Source: CACIIZ01 sp045565285
Lineage (GTDB): Bacteria; Pseudomonadota; Alphaproteobacteria; Rhodobacterales; Rhodobacteraceae
Assembly (NCBI GenBank): GCA_045565285.1
Contig: JBJLFR010000019.1
Location: 1 to 64,000, forward strand
DNA length: 64,000 nucleotides
Reading direction: 5' to 3'
The notes below the pieces were generated by a model. The model was not told the DNA's origin, did no database searches, and saw only the letters and a list, made by a program, of their open reading frames with translations. Positions 1 through 8,874 of the stretch are shown piece after piece (the stretch's first letter is position 1; every line of letters starts with the position of its first letter). The translations under genes were made by a program, and so were the position numbers.

Positions 1-1061
1 CCAAGATCATGCAAAATATCTCCGCAGCAATAGTTTCTTTTCTTATTCTACTTTCCGCAAAAGCTATGTCTTCTGGAATAGATTTATCTAAATGATGACA
101 TACCATTAACATATCTAGATGTTCTTCAAGAGTATTTATTGTGTATGGTCTTGTAGGGTTTGTAGAACTTGGAATGATATTTTTTTCACCGCAAACTTTT
201 ATTATATCTGGTGCATGACCACCCCCTGCACCCTCAGTATGAAAAGCATGAATAGTCCTGTTATCTATTGCTTTAACTGTTGTTTCTACATATCCACTTT
301 CATTTAAAGTATCAGTATGAATCATAACTTGGACATCTAAATTGTCCGCAACTGATAAACAATTATTAATAGCTGCTGGAGTTGTACCCCAGTCTTCATG
401 AAGTTTTAAAGCGCATGCTCCTGCTAAAATTTGTTCTAATGCTAGCTTCAGGTAAACTTGCATTACCTTTTCCTGCAAAAGCAAGGTTCATTGGAAAAGC
501 ATCTGCTGATTGTATCATTCTCCCAATGTGCCATTTACCAGGAGTACATGTTGTAGCTAAGGTCCCATGAGCTGGACCAGTCCCTCCACCTAACATGGTT
601 GTTAGCCCAGAGTGCAAAGCATCCTCAATTTGTTGTGGGCAAATAAAATGTATATGTGAATCAAATCCACCTGCTGTCAAAATTTTACCCTCTCCAGCAA
701 TTACCTCTGTCCCAGGACCTACAATTATATCAACATTTGGCTGAATATCAGGATTCCCACCCTTACCAATTTTAGAAATTTTTCCGTCTAAAATTCCTAA
801 ATCAGCCTTATAAATACCAGAAATATCAACTATTAAAGCATTAGTAATTATAGTATCAACTGCTCCCTTACTTCTTGGAATTTGAGACTGTCCCATACCA
901 TCTCTAATGACTTTACCACCACCAAATTTAATTTCTTCACCATATGTTGTATAATCTTCCTCAACTTCAATAATCAATTCTGTATCGGCCAACCTTACTT
1001 TATCACCTTTGGTGGGACCATACATATCAGCATAAAGGTTTCTTGGGATAGTATTAGACAT
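1..1061 (-). pseudogene. ureC: Urease alpha subunit, partial and frameshifted
   Basis: Catalytic subunit of the nickel enzyme that hydrolyses urea to ammonia and CO2. The first ~205 codons are typical UreC, with the nickel-ligand motif HIHF and AFAGKGNASLPEA. At 441-447 the frame shifts by one extra base. The other frame then continues perfectly recognisable UreC: the carbamylated-Lys region ACALKLHEDWG, MIHTDTLNESG, HTEGAGGGHAPD and VCHHLDKSIPED. A second, compensating one-base loss lies near 28-30, just before the expected AAEDILHDLG, and the gene runs off the window. It starts 8 bases inside ureB. The rest of the operon is intact, so either the gene is recently broken or the assembly contains indel errors here. 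Confidence 0.9.
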
Positions 1062-1365
1062 TTAAATCACCCATTACTTTGGCATTAAATCCATATATTT
1101 TTCTATTCCCCCTGAAAGGTATTAAATTAATGGTTTTTGTCTGACCAGGTTCAAATCTAACTGCTGTACCAGAAGGAATATTCAATCGATATCCAATTGA
1201 AAGATTTCGATCAAATTTCAAGGCCTCATTAGTTTCAGCAAAATGAAAATGACTCCCAACCTGTATCGGTCTATCACCTGAATTAGAAACATTCATTTCA
1301 AATGATTCCATTCCTTGATTTAAGATAAGGTCTCCTTCTAGTGTAATAATTTCCCCTGGTTTCAT
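1054..1365 (-). CDS. ureB: Urease beta subunit
   Basis: Structural subunit of the urease trimer-of-heterotrimers, 103 residues, the usual size. It begins MKPGEI, has the family block VGSHFHFAETN, and ends with IPFRGNRKIYGFNAKVMGDL. Its ATG overlaps the ureA stop as TAATG, so translation is probably coupled. Its end overlaps the ureC start by 8 bases. Confidence 0.96.
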   Translation of the reverse strand: MKPGEIITLEGDLILNQGMESFEMNVSNSGDRPIQVGSHFHFAETNEALKFDRNLSIGYRLNIPSGTAVRFEPGQTKTINLIPFRGNRKIYGFNAKVMGDLNV

Positions 1366-1679
1366 TATTTTTTTTCCTTTCGAATAGGGTAATGTACCGT
1401 AACTAACTTTGTTCCATCTGGAAAAGTGGCTTCAACTTGTACATCTTTTATCATATCCGCTATGCCATCCATACATTGATTACTTTTTAGGATCTTACCT
1501 CCTTCCTCCATTAATTGAGACACTGATTTACCGTCTCTAGCACCTTCAATTACAAAGTCTGAAATCAAAGCTATGGCTTCTGGATGGTTAAGTTTTATTC
1601 CTCTATTTAGACGATTTCTGGCAACTATTGCAGCTAAACTTACTAATAATTTGTCTTTCTCTCTTGGAGTCAAATACAT
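1365..1679 (-). CDS. ureA: Urease gamma subunit
   Basis: Smallest structural subunit of urease, 104 residues. It opens with the canonical MYLTPREKDKLLVSLAA and contains LNHPEAIALI and the VEATFPDGTKLVTVHYPI C-terminal segment. It sits between ureD (15-base gap) and ureB (1-base overlap), the common alphaproteobacterial ureDABC order. No ureEFG genes are visible inside the window; they would be expected beyond its left edge. Confidence 0.96.
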   Translation of the reverse strand: MYLTPREKDKLLVSLAAIVARNRLNRGIKLNHPEAIALISDFVIEGARDGKSVSQLMEEGGKILKSNQCMDGIADMIKDVQVEATFPDGTKLVTVHYPIRKEKK

Positions 1680-1694
1680 TTTATAACCTAATAT

Positions 1695-2543
1695 TTAAAT
1701 ACTTAATATTCTTGGAATCTTCGATTTCTCACCCGCAAATAAAATCAAAATTTGCTCAATAACTTTATTAAATTCTATAGGATTCTTTGCTAAAGCTCTT
1801 AGAGATATAAAATCATTCCAATGACTAGCTTCACCAAATAAATCCCCAGTTGATATTATATTTCTCATTTTATTAAGATAATTTTTTGCATCATGTGATA
1901 TGTACATAATATTCATTAAAGACCTATATTCACCTAAATTTGTATTTCGGTACATACTTTTTTTATCTTCAAATAAAAAATTTTCAGCAAATATTAATTT
2001 TTCGTCTCTTTTGATACGCCACTGATCAAAAAAATAGCAATCTGCATTTAATTCACCACTCGCTAAACGCCCAAATACAATATTTTCAATAACTAGCATT
2101 TTGCTTGAACTTTTAATATTAAAATCTAAATTCCTTTTAAATTTTGAGTTATTAAATAATATAGTTTCTTTGGGGCACCAAAATAAAATAGAGTCATCTC
2201 CTAGATTAATTTTAGTTTTTAAAAGACTTAATTCTCCATTTGATTTATATACTTTTTCTGATGCTTGAGTAGTAATCCAAGTATTTGTATTCTCATAGGA
2301 TGTTACTTCAATAGATAGAGAATCTCCTGCTACAATACCTCCACCTGTATTAATTAACACTGCTTCAGCATGTTTAGATTTAGCTTTAGGAATTAAAACC
2401 TTTAAAGCTCCAGACTGATGCAAATCATAAATTGAAGTTTCTGCGTCACTATTAATGAAGGAAAGTTTTAACTTACCTTTCGAACGTTGATATTTATTGT
2501 AACTTTTTAAAAATTTATTTTTCTTTTCACTTTTTAAAACCAT
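1695..2543 (-). CDS. ureD: Urease accessory protein UreD/UreH
   Basis: Metallochaperone scaffold that binds apo-urease and recruits UreF and UreG for nickel insertion. At 282 residues it has the family length. The diagnostic segment VLINTGGGIVAGDSLSIEV is at about residues 63-81, followed by TQASEKVYKS. Sequence is Lys/Asn/Ile-rich like the rest of the window. It is the first urease gene, directly followed by ureA and preceded by an AhpD-like gene only 17 bases upstream, so these are probably co-transcribed. Confidence 0.93.
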   Translation of the reverse strand: MVLKSEKKNKFLKSYNKYQRSKGKLKLSFINSDAETSIYDLHQSGALKVLIPKAKSKHAEAVLINTGGGIVAGDSLSIEVTSYENTNTWITTQASEKVYKSNGELSLLKTKINLGDDSILFWCPKETILFNNSKFKRNLDFNIKSSSKMLVIENIVFGRLASGELNADCYFFDQWRIKRDEKLIFAENFLFEDKKSMYRNTNLGEYRSLMNIMYISHDAKNYLNKMRNIISTGDLFGEASHWNDFISLRALAKNPIEFNKVIEQILILFAGEKSKIPRILSI

Positions 2544-2560
2544 CTAATTCAATTTAATTT

Positions 2561-3133
2561 TTATCTTGATTGTTGATGATATTCTTCGTTAGGACGCATT
2601 GCTACAGCACTTGCAACTCTATTAGTCATATTAAAAAAACCCGCCACATTTGCAATATCCCAAATATCACGATCACTAAAGCCAACGTCACGAAGTATTT
2701 GTCTGTCATCTTCAGTAATATCAGAACTATTCTTTGTTATTTTTTCTGTAAATTCCAGCATATTCCTTTGTCTTTTATCCAAGGGAGCCATTTTATAATT
2801 CATTACGATCATTTCTCCTAAAATAGGATTTTTTGATAATTCTCTTACTGCTGCTCCATGTGCAACCATGCAATAAAAACATTTGTTTATTGATGAAACT
2901 GTAACAGCAATCATTTCTCTTTCTAGTTTTGTAAGACCACTTTCTGATATCATTAATTCATTATAAATAGAGGTAAATGCTTCCAATTTATTTATATCAA
3001 ATGCATAAGCTTTTAACACATTTGGAACCATCCCTAATTTTTCCTGACATATATCAAAATATTTTTTTGTTGTCTGTGGCAATGGATCAACCATTGTTAA
3101 ATTAAGTGCAGTGACTTTTTCAGATGAATTCAT
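2561..3133 (-). CDS. AhpD-like / carboxymuconolactone decarboxylase-family protein
   Basis: 190-residue all-alpha protein of the AhpD/CMD superfamily, matching the 'peroxidase-related enzyme' subgroup. The redox motif is CFYCMVAHG (CxxC plus His) at about residues 82-90. Such proteins reduce disulfides or peroxides, but the substrate cannot be read from sequence. It stands 17 bases upstream of ureD on the same strand. A 110-base gap separates it from the upstream MDR gene, so it may head the urease transcript. Nothing in it suggests a urease-specific role. Confidence 0.8.
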   Translation of the reverse strand: MNSSEKVTALNLTMVDPLPQTTKKYFDICQEKLGMVPNVLKAYAFDINKLEAFTSIYNELMISESGLTKLEREMIAVTVSSINKCFYCMVAHGAAVRELSKNPILGEMIVMNYKMAPLDKRQRNMLEFTEKITKNSSDITEDDRQILRDVGFSDRDIWDIANVAGFFNMTNRVASAVAMRPNEEYHQQSR

Positions 3134-3243
3134 TTTTTACCTCTTCTTAATAAATTATTTGATGTATCCTCTATTACACAACTAAACATTTCAAGAAATA
3201 GATTTAAAAAGCAATCTTTTTATTAACCCTAATCAGTAAAATT

Positions 3244-4236
3244 TTAGGGTAATAAAACTATAGCGCCTTCCGTTTTACCAGACTCTATAGCTTTATGTGC
3301 CTTAACAGCATCTTTCAATTGAAATTCATAATTAACATTTGGTTGGATTATTCCTTTTGAAATAGCTTTGAAAAGGTCATTAGCTGTCCACTCTAAATCA
3401 TTTCGTTTAGCCACATAATGCATAATCGCAGGTCTAGTTATAAATAGTGAACCACGACGTCCTAAGTCTTGAATTACATCAATTGGATCAGGAGGACCAG
3501 ATACATGACCATAAGCTGCACACATACCCATTGGTTTTAAACTGTCTAAAGAATGCTGTAATGTATCTTTACCAATGGCTTCATAAACAACATTACATCC
3601 TTCCCCATTTGTAACATCCTTTACAACTTTAACAAAATTATCATTTGAACGAACTACAGGAAAATCACATCCAGCATCTTTTGCTAATTCTGCTTTAGAA
3701 TTAGTAGAGACGGTCCCTATTACGGTTGCTCCCAGTGCCTTAGCCCATTGACATAAAATTAAGCCCATTCCCCCTGCTGCTGCATGTATTAAAACAGTGT
3801 CACCTTCTTTTACCTTATAAGTTCGATGCAAAAGATAGTGAGCTGTCATTCCCTTCATTAATAATGATGCAACCACCTTATCGTCTAGTTCACTAGGTAA
3901 ATGTAACAGTTTATCTGCAGGATAATTTCTACATTCAGAGTAACTTCCAAGAGGGGGGATACCATAGGCAACTTTATCCCCTATTGAAAAATTATGAACT
4001 CCTTGACCTATATCTTCAATAATTCCAACCCCTTCAAAACCTATAACTACTGGAGGGTTAGGAACTGGCCAAGGATGGGAAATTCCAGCTCTATGATATG
4101 TATCAGCAAAATTAACTCCTATTGCTGTATGTCTAAGTCTTACTTCCCCTGCAATTGGATAGTTAATAGGCCAATCTTGCCATTGCATAACTTCTGGAGG
4201 ACCTAAATTTTTAATAACTTGTGCTTTATTAGTCAT
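3244..4236 (-). CDS. Zinc-independent MDR oxidoreductase, quinone-reductase-like
   Basis: 330-residue medium-chain dehydrogenase/reductase of the quinone oxidoreductase (zeta-crystallin) branch. It has an N-terminal GroES-like domain, then a Rossmann fold with the NADPH loop AAAGGMGLILCQWAKALGA at about residues 152-170. The structural zinc Cys cluster of alcohol dehydrogenases is absent, as expected for the QOR group. It would reduce quinones or enones with NADPH in the cytosol. It lies 54 bases downstream of the HAD-like gene and probably shares its LacI-type-operator promoter. Confidence 0.85.
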   Translation of the reverse strand: MTNKAQVIKNLGPPEVMQWQDWPINYPIAGEVRLRHTAIGVNFADTYHRAGISHPWPVPNPPVVIGFEGVGIIEDIGQGVHNFSIGDKVAYGIPPLGSYSECRNYPADKLLHLPSELDDKVVASLLMKGMTAHYLLHRTYKVKEGDTVLIHAAAGGMGLILCQWAKALGATVIGTVSTNSKAELAKDAGCDFPVVRSNDNFVKVVKDVTNGEGCNVVYEAIGKDTLQHSLDSLKPMGMCAAYGHVSGPPDPIDVIQDLGRRGSLFITRPAIMHYVAKRNDLEWTANDLFKAISKGIIQPNVNYEFQLKDAVKAHKAIESGKTEGAIVLLP

Positions 4237-4290
4237 AATAAAATATAATAAAGTAGTTAAAATAAATATTAAATTTTTAACTATAAAAGT

Positions 4291-4947
4291 CTAGCCTATA
4301 ACTTCTTCAACTTTACTCATTAAATTATAAGTTAATGTATAATATTTATTACTTACTGGAATTTCTGCATATTCACCAGGAAATAGTATACACTTTACTC
4401 CTGCATTAAGGGCGCAATTTTGATTAACCACTGTATCCTCAATAACAATCGCTTCGTCTTCTGCTAAATTAAGAGTATCTAATGCGTATTGATATATTTC
4501 TGGATCAGGTTTAGATTTTTCAACATTTTTATTAGTAGTTATTAAATCAAATACTTTAAAATCAAGCTCATCAATAATAGCAGATTTAATAACATTTATA
4601 TTGGACTCTGAAGTTGTTGTTATAAAACCAAGTTTAATTCCATTATTTTTAGCATATCTAATAACATCAATAACTGTTGGCCTTAAATACAAAGTTCCAG
4701 GTATCAACTCAGTGAAAAACTTTTCTTTATAAAAATGTATAGATTGTATTATATCTTCGGACAGAGAATTATTAGCAAATTTCCTTATTCTTTTTATACC
4801 TCCTGGCTCTATTAGAAGATTACAATAGGTGGCTGTATTCCAGTACCAATCAATTCCAACCTTTTCAAATGCAAGATTATAACTTTTTCGCTGAATTTCA
4901 GATGTTTCTACTAAAGTACCTATTGACCCAAATAAGATTGCTTTCAT
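4291..4947 (-). CDS. HAD-superfamily protein with a degenerate nucleophile motif
   Basis: 218-residue HAD fold of the beta-phosphoglucomutase-like type. Motif II (GFITTTSES), motif III Lys (VEKSKPDPEIY) and the motif IV acidic residue (VIEDTVVNQN) are present. Motif I reads ILFGSIGTLVET where a phosphatase has FDxDGTL, so the Asp nucleophile and the acid/base Asp are both missing. A classical phosphatase mechanism is therefore unlikely. I recall a similar FGSIG motif in proteins of other alphaproteobacteria, so this may be a lineage feature rather than a mutation. The start codon region is a 17-base triplication. A LacI-type operator and promoter lie upstream. Confidence 0.8.
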   Translation of the reverse strand: MKAILFGSIGTLVETSEIQRKSYNLAFEKVGIDWYWNTATYCNLLIEPGGIKRIRKFANNSLSEDIIQSIHFYKEKFFTELIPGTLYLRPTVIDVIRYAKNNGIKLGFITTTSESNINVIKSAIIDELDFKVFDLITTNKNVEKSKPDPEIYQYALDTLNLAEDEAIVIEDTVVNQNCALNAGVKCILFPGEYAEIPVSNKYYTLTYNLMSKVEEVIG

Positions 4948-4981
4948 TATAAGATTGCTTTCATTATAAGATTGCTTTCAT
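4931..4981 (-). repeat. 17-bp triplication of a start-codon region with two leader mini-ORFs
   Basis: Three tandem copies of a 17-base unit. On the minus strand each contains ATGAAAGCAATCTTA. The last copy is the true start of the HAD-like gene (4947). The two upstream copies (ATG at 4981 and 4964) each encode M-K-A-I-L followed by TAA, and each TAA overlaps the next ATG as TAATG. The result is a chain of two five-codon leader ORFs coupled to the gene by overlapping stop/start codons. Confidence 0.9.
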
Positions 4982-5011
4982 TTATTTATTTATCAAAAAG
5001 GAAATTAAGTT

Positions 5012-5041
5012 ATTATAAACTATTATTGCATACGTTTGCAA
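5012..5041 (-). promoter_or_regulatory. Promoter with LacI-type operator upstream of the HAD-like gene
   Basis: On the minus strand a -35 TTGCAA (5036-5041), an 18-base spacer and a perfect -10 TATAAT (5012-5017) face the HAD-like gene. The palindrome TTGCATACGTTTGCAA (5026-5041, plus strand) covers the -35. It has the central CG and flanking TGCA/TGCA typical of LacI-family operators. It shares its first ten bases with the operator at 17456-17471. The local LacI regulator (8861-9889) is the obvious candidate ligand. Confidence 0.7.
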
Positions 5042-5073
5042 TTTGTTTTTTTAGTAACCATCGTTTAAATTAA

Positions 5074-6234
5074 TTACGAAATTAAAGCAGCACCTTCCGA
5101 TAAAGCACTTAATTTTGCAAACGCTATTTCAGGATCAACTGCACCAAATCCTGCAAAAGTACCAAATCCACAGTCAGTTCCAGCAACAACTCTATCTTTC
5201 CCAACAATATTTATAAAGCGTTCAATCCTTTGACGAACCAGTTCTGGATGTTCAACAAAATTAGTTGTTGTATCAACAACACCAGGTACTAAAATTTTAT
5301 CATCAGGAATCTCATTCTTCCTATTTTTAAATACTTCCCACTCATGCGCATGCCTAGGATTAGATGTTTCAAATAAAAGATATTGAGCTTTTGCCTTCAT
5401 TAATGTTGAGAATACTTTATTCATGTCTATATCACAACAATGAGGCCCCTCATAATTCCCCCAACAAATATGTACTCTTACTTTTTCTGCTGGAATATCT
5501 CTAAGAGCATAATTTAGTGTTTCAATATGTAACTCAGCAATTTTTAAGAATTCTTCATCACTTAAATCACTAAATAACATATGTCGGCTTAAGGCTAAAT
5601 CTGGACAATCCAATTGAAGATATAAACCAGATTCCGTAATTGTTTCATATTCAGTTTTCATCACATCAGCAAGTGCAGCTAAATACTCTTGTCTTGAACT
5701 GTAGAATTCATTTTGTAAAAATAATGAGATTACACCAGGAGAAGCTGCATTCATGAAACCTTTTGATGCATTGTGCTTATGCATTGCCGTCTTTAAATTA
5801 AAAATGTCTTTTTTTAAATCAACCTGACCTTTTGATGAAACACGGTCTGTACACATAGGTCTGGCATATGTTGGCGTTCCACCATCATCAGCTAAGCGCT
5901 TTAAAAAACTTGGAAACATCTTTAAATCAGCTGGAGGATTACGAGGGCTATCCCCAGAAAACCCATTATATCTATCTTTAACATATGTTGCATAACTTAT
6001 TTTAGATGTTTCACCATCACTTACAATATCAATGCCTGCTTCAACCTGTTTTTTTACAGTTTCTGAAACTGCCTCATGCATCACATTATCAAAATCGTCT
6101 TGGTCATAAATTTGATTTTTTTCTCGTGCAAAAATAAAATCTACTACTTTTTGTTTTCTCGGCAAACTTCCTACATGTGTTACAAAAATTTTACCCAAAG
6201 TTTCCTCCATTCTAAAATTAACTAATTCAACCAT
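5074..6234 (-). CDS. Cobalamin-independent methionine synthase (MetE) C-terminal-domain-like protein
   Basis: 386-residue TIM barrel of the MetE catalytic-domain family. The zinc ligands of MetE are recognisable: HIC in VRVHICWGNYEGPH, Glu in LLFETSNPRHAHEW and Cys in VAGTDCGFGTF. Such stand-alone proteins transfer methyl or thiol-linked groups, and the real substrate is unknown. Two starts are possible. The ATG at 6234 overlaps the end of the hydrolase gene and has AAGAGA before it; the ATG at 6210 fits the conserved N-terminus (METLGK-like) better. It is the last gene before the operator at 5026. Confidence 0.82.
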   Translation of the reverse strand: MVELVNFRMEETLGKIFVTHVGSLPRKQKVVDFIFAREKNQIYDQDDFDNVMHEAVSETVKKQVEAGIDIVSDGETSKISYATYVKDRYNGFSGDSPRNPPADLKMFPSFLKRLADDGGTPTYARPMCTDRVSSKGQVDLKKDIFNLKTAMHKHNASKGFMNAASPGVISLFLQNEFYSSRQEYLAALADVMKTEYETITESGLYLQLDCPDLALSRHMLFSDLSDEEFLKIAELHIETLNYALRDIPAEKVRVHICWGNYEGPHCCDIDMNKVFSTLMKAKAQYLLFETSNPRHAHEWEVFKNRKNEIPDDKILVPGVVDTTTNFVEHPELVRQRIERFINIVGKDRVVAGTDCGFGTFAGFGAVDPEIAFAKLSALSEGAALIS

Positions 6235-6914
6235 TCTCTTAAAATTTCATTTGTAACCAATGGTTGCTCTAAGGTTGGCAAATGTCCAGAATCAGGTATA
6301 ATTTTTAAAGTTGAATTTTCTATTAAACTCTTCATTTCCATATGAACTTTGATAGGACATAAACGATCGTGCTTTCCACAAATTATCAGGGAAGGAACCT
6401 TTATATTTTTTAGTGTTTCTTTATAATTTTTGCGAGTAGCCAATGCTTTTGATTGATTAATAAAAATCTCCTTGCCCAAATCAGTGGCCATTCTTAAACA
6501 TAAATCTAAAATCTTTTTGTCCTTTTTATTCTTACTTAGATAGTTATGCTGTATTTGTTGTCTCATAACATCCTCTAAGCGACCTTTATTTACTAATTCA
6601 ATTTGTGGTAATCTCTTAGATTTAATTTCTGGTGTCTCTGATTTATAATTAGTATCCATTAAAACAATTTTCATTACTCTTTCAGGTGCCTTTTCGATAA
6701 TTTCCATTGCTAAGATTCCTCCCATCGATAATCCAATTAAATTAAACTTAGCGGGCAAATATCTTAAAATTTCAAGCGAAATAGATTCTATGTTATCAGA
6801 ACAAATTGCTGGAGTTACACATACTATATATTGTTTAGAAAATTCATTTATTTGTGGCTGAAACAATCTTGAATCACACATCATCCCAGGAATGAAAACT
6901 AGCGGATATTTCAT
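6222..6914 (-). CDS. Alpha/beta hydrolase
   Basis: 230-residue alpha/beta hydrolase without a signal peptide. The nucleophile elbow is GLSMGG, the oxyanion region VFIPGMMCDSR, the acid probably Asp in GKHDRLCP and the catalytic His DSGHLPTLEQP. It is an esterase- or lactonase-type enzyme of unknown substrate. The gene follows the bicupin gene by one base and overlaps the MetE-like gene, so it is part of the same tightly packed catabolic operon. Confidence 0.85.
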   Translation of the reverse strand: MKYPLVFIPGMMCDSRLFQPQINEFSKQYIVCVTPAICSDNIESISLEILRYLPAKFNLIGLSMGGILAMEIIEKAPERVMKIVLMDTNYKSETPEIKSKRLPQIELVNKGRLEDVMRQQIQHNYLSKNKKDKKILDLCLRMATDLGKEIFINQSKALATRKNYKETLKNIKVPSLIICGKHDRLCPIKVHMEMKSLIENSTLKIIPDSGHLPTLEQPLVTNEILREWLN

Positions 6915-6915
6915 T

Positions 6916-7881
6916 TTATTTTTTTACAGTTAATCCAGCTTTATCATCAGTATTTCGAACTCTATACAAAGAAGATTCACCTGTCATACTTGGAGAAATT
7001 GAACTTTCCACCATGGGAGGAACCAACACTGTATCACCTGGATTAATTACAGTTTCACCAGTATCCCATTCTAGTTTCCAATGACCTCTAAGAGGCATTA
7101 ATATTTCATATCTTTTTGTAGAATACCTATCTGAAGAAACAGAGTTACGAGATATAAAATCAACTTCAAAACCTGGTCTATCGTATAAAATACCGTTCTG
7201 TCCAATTACATTTACTGGCTGATTATCTGAAAGAGACATAAGATCCCAATATCGCGCTACATGAAATGGGACAACATCACTTGTTTTTAATTCTGGAAAA
7301 TCTAATAACTCTTTATCAGAAAGTGTAGGCATTTCTTTTATGCCAACAGGTAAAGTTTCTCCTTTTTTTGAATCATATAGTTTTCCACTTTCTGATAGTA
7401 CCAAACCATGCTTTGCAGCATCTTGAATAACTTGAGGAGCCCAAATTACACCACCACCGGCATCATCACCACCTAATATCGCCATCAACATACCGTAATC
7501 TGAGCCTATATTTTCAAAACCCCTAAAAATACCAGTTGGAATATTAAATATATCCCCTTCCTCTAATGTAACTTCACCAGCACTTCCCCATCTTCCCCAA
7601 AAGAATCTCCAACGCCCCTTTAATACAAAGAAAACCTCAGCTGTTCGATGGGAATGCAAACTATTTCTACATTTTGGTGGTTGTCCTGCAGCACCAATAT
7701 TAAAACCAACTTTTTCAGTTAGATGTACATATTGATCTGGGCTCTCTGAAACACCTCCTCCTAATATGGTAAAATTTTCTTTTTGATTTGAACCTGGAGT
7801 ATGGGCATCAATAAATGCCGTTTTGCAAGGTTGAAGGTTTCCATAACGAACAATTTTTTTTTCCATATCAATTTGGTTCAT
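6916..7881 (-). CDS. Bicupin protein, gentisate-dioxygenase-like fold
   Basis: 321 residues with two cupin barrels. The N-terminal barrel has metal-ligand-type histidines in NSLHSHRTAEVFFVLKG (about residues 70-87). The C-terminal barrel (LMPLRGHWKLEWDTGETV, about 260-280) lacks an obvious His cluster. It may be an Fe- or Mn-dependent dioxygenase or isomerase, or a ligand-binding cupin. Neighbouring genes (SnoaL-like, hydrolase, MetE-like) follow the same strand with short gaps, suggesting one pathway. Confidence 0.72.
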   Translation of the reverse strand: MNQIDMEKKIVRYGNLQPCKTAFIDAHTPGSNQKENFTILGGGVSESPDQYVHLTEKVGFNIGAAGQPPKCRNSLHSHRTAEVFFVLKGRWRFFWGRWGSAGEVTLEEGDIFNIPTGIFRGFENIGSDYGMLMAILGGDDAGGGVIWAPQVIQDAAKHGLVLSESGKLYDSKKGETLPVGIKEMPTLSDKELLDFPELKTSDVVPFHVARYWDLMSLSDNQPVNVIGQNGILYDRPGFEVDFISRNSVSSDRYSTKRYEILMPLRGHWKLEWDTGETVINPGDTVLVPPMVESSISPSMTGESSLYRVRNTDDKAGLTVKK

Positions 7882-7896
7882 TTAATTCTCCTAAAA

Positions 7897-8874
7897 TTAA
7901 TAAATAGATCCTGTTTGAATTAAAATTTGTTTCCATACCGAGACATAATCAAACAATGTAAATTCCCTTCTCAAGCCATTATGTCCAAATTCAGCATGTG
8001 AAGCGCCTAAAATAAAAACATTTGCACCAGTAGGTGGACCAAAAATACCCCAACCATCATGTTTACCATTTAAGACCCATCGAATTGCAGCCCGGGGGGG
8101 CATTTTATTTTCATTTAGTCCAATTTGATGACAGATTTTAAATTCAGCACTTGGAAATGAAGATCTTAAACCCATCCAAAAATTATCTACTCCACTATGA
8201 GAAACATCAGTGATCCCACCTGCATATTCTAAATTTACGGCTCTATCATATTCTTTTGATATAACTGAAAAATCTGCTGACATAATGCGGTTTAAAATAT
8301 CAGAAAAAAGTTCTCCCCACTCATTATCATTACCTTTACCTTTATAAGGTCCTTTAATATCATTATCATATGAATATGGTTTAACACATTTCTCTGGTCC
8401 ACCTTCCCTAGAAATTAAATCACGGGCAAAATCTTTTGGGTCCCAATCTAATTGCTTTACAATAGCTCCTTGATCTCTAATTAACCATTCATCATCAATC
8501 TTATTATTTTTTGCATGACAGTCAGCAATTATTCTATAGTTGAGTTTTTTACCTGAAGGATTTCCATAGATACCAGGAGTAATATGACTTGCAGTAGATT
8601 GGATGCGATGTGAACTAAGCATTCCTAAATTAGGATTGCCAGACCATATAACATCCTCTCCATATAAAGTTCTATCTGGAAATTCTGCAAGTGTAGAAAT
8701 AGTTGCATCTATTACTTTTTGATTACCTATAACAACTGAACTTGGTGATCTTACCACTATATCTTTGTCATAATACTCATGTAATAAGGCAATATTTCTA
8801 CCCTCCCAAATTTCTTTAGTAATCCCAATTATATAATCTGGAAAGTTTTTGAATTTCGGATCAAATCCCTTCAT
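7897..8874 (-). CDS. Two-lobed SnoaL/NTF2-like protein (first of three in the locus)
   Basis: About 325 residues, cytosolic, apparently two NTF2/SnoaL-like halves in tandem. The first half has DKDIVVRSPSSVVIGNQKVI and the second DFSVISKEYDRAVNLEYAGG, with Trp- and His-rich cone-fold segments. SnoaL-type proteins are cyclases, hydrolases or isomerases of small molecules, but the reaction here is unknown. I chose the ATG at 8874, which overlaps the LacI stop by 14 bases; an upstream in-frame ATG at 8925 would intrude 65 bases into the regulator gene. It resembles the proteins at 10654 and 17604 in size and architecture. Confidence 0.7.
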   Translation of the reverse strand: MKGFDPKFKNFPDYIIGITKEIWEGRNIALLHEYYDKDIVVRSPSSVVIGNQKVIDATISTLAEFPDRTLYGEDVIWSGNPNLGMLSSHRIQSTASHITPGIYGNPSGKKLNYRIIADCHAKNNKIDDEWLIRDQGAIVKQLDWDPKDFARDLISREGGPEKCVKPYSYDNDIKGPYKGKGNDNEWGELFSDILNRIMSADFSVISKEYDRAVNLEYAGGITDVSHSGVDNFWMGLRSSFPSAEFKICHQIGLNENKMPPRAAIRWVLNGKHDGWGIFGPPTGANVFILGASHAEFGHNGLRREFTLFDYVSVWKQILIQTGSIY

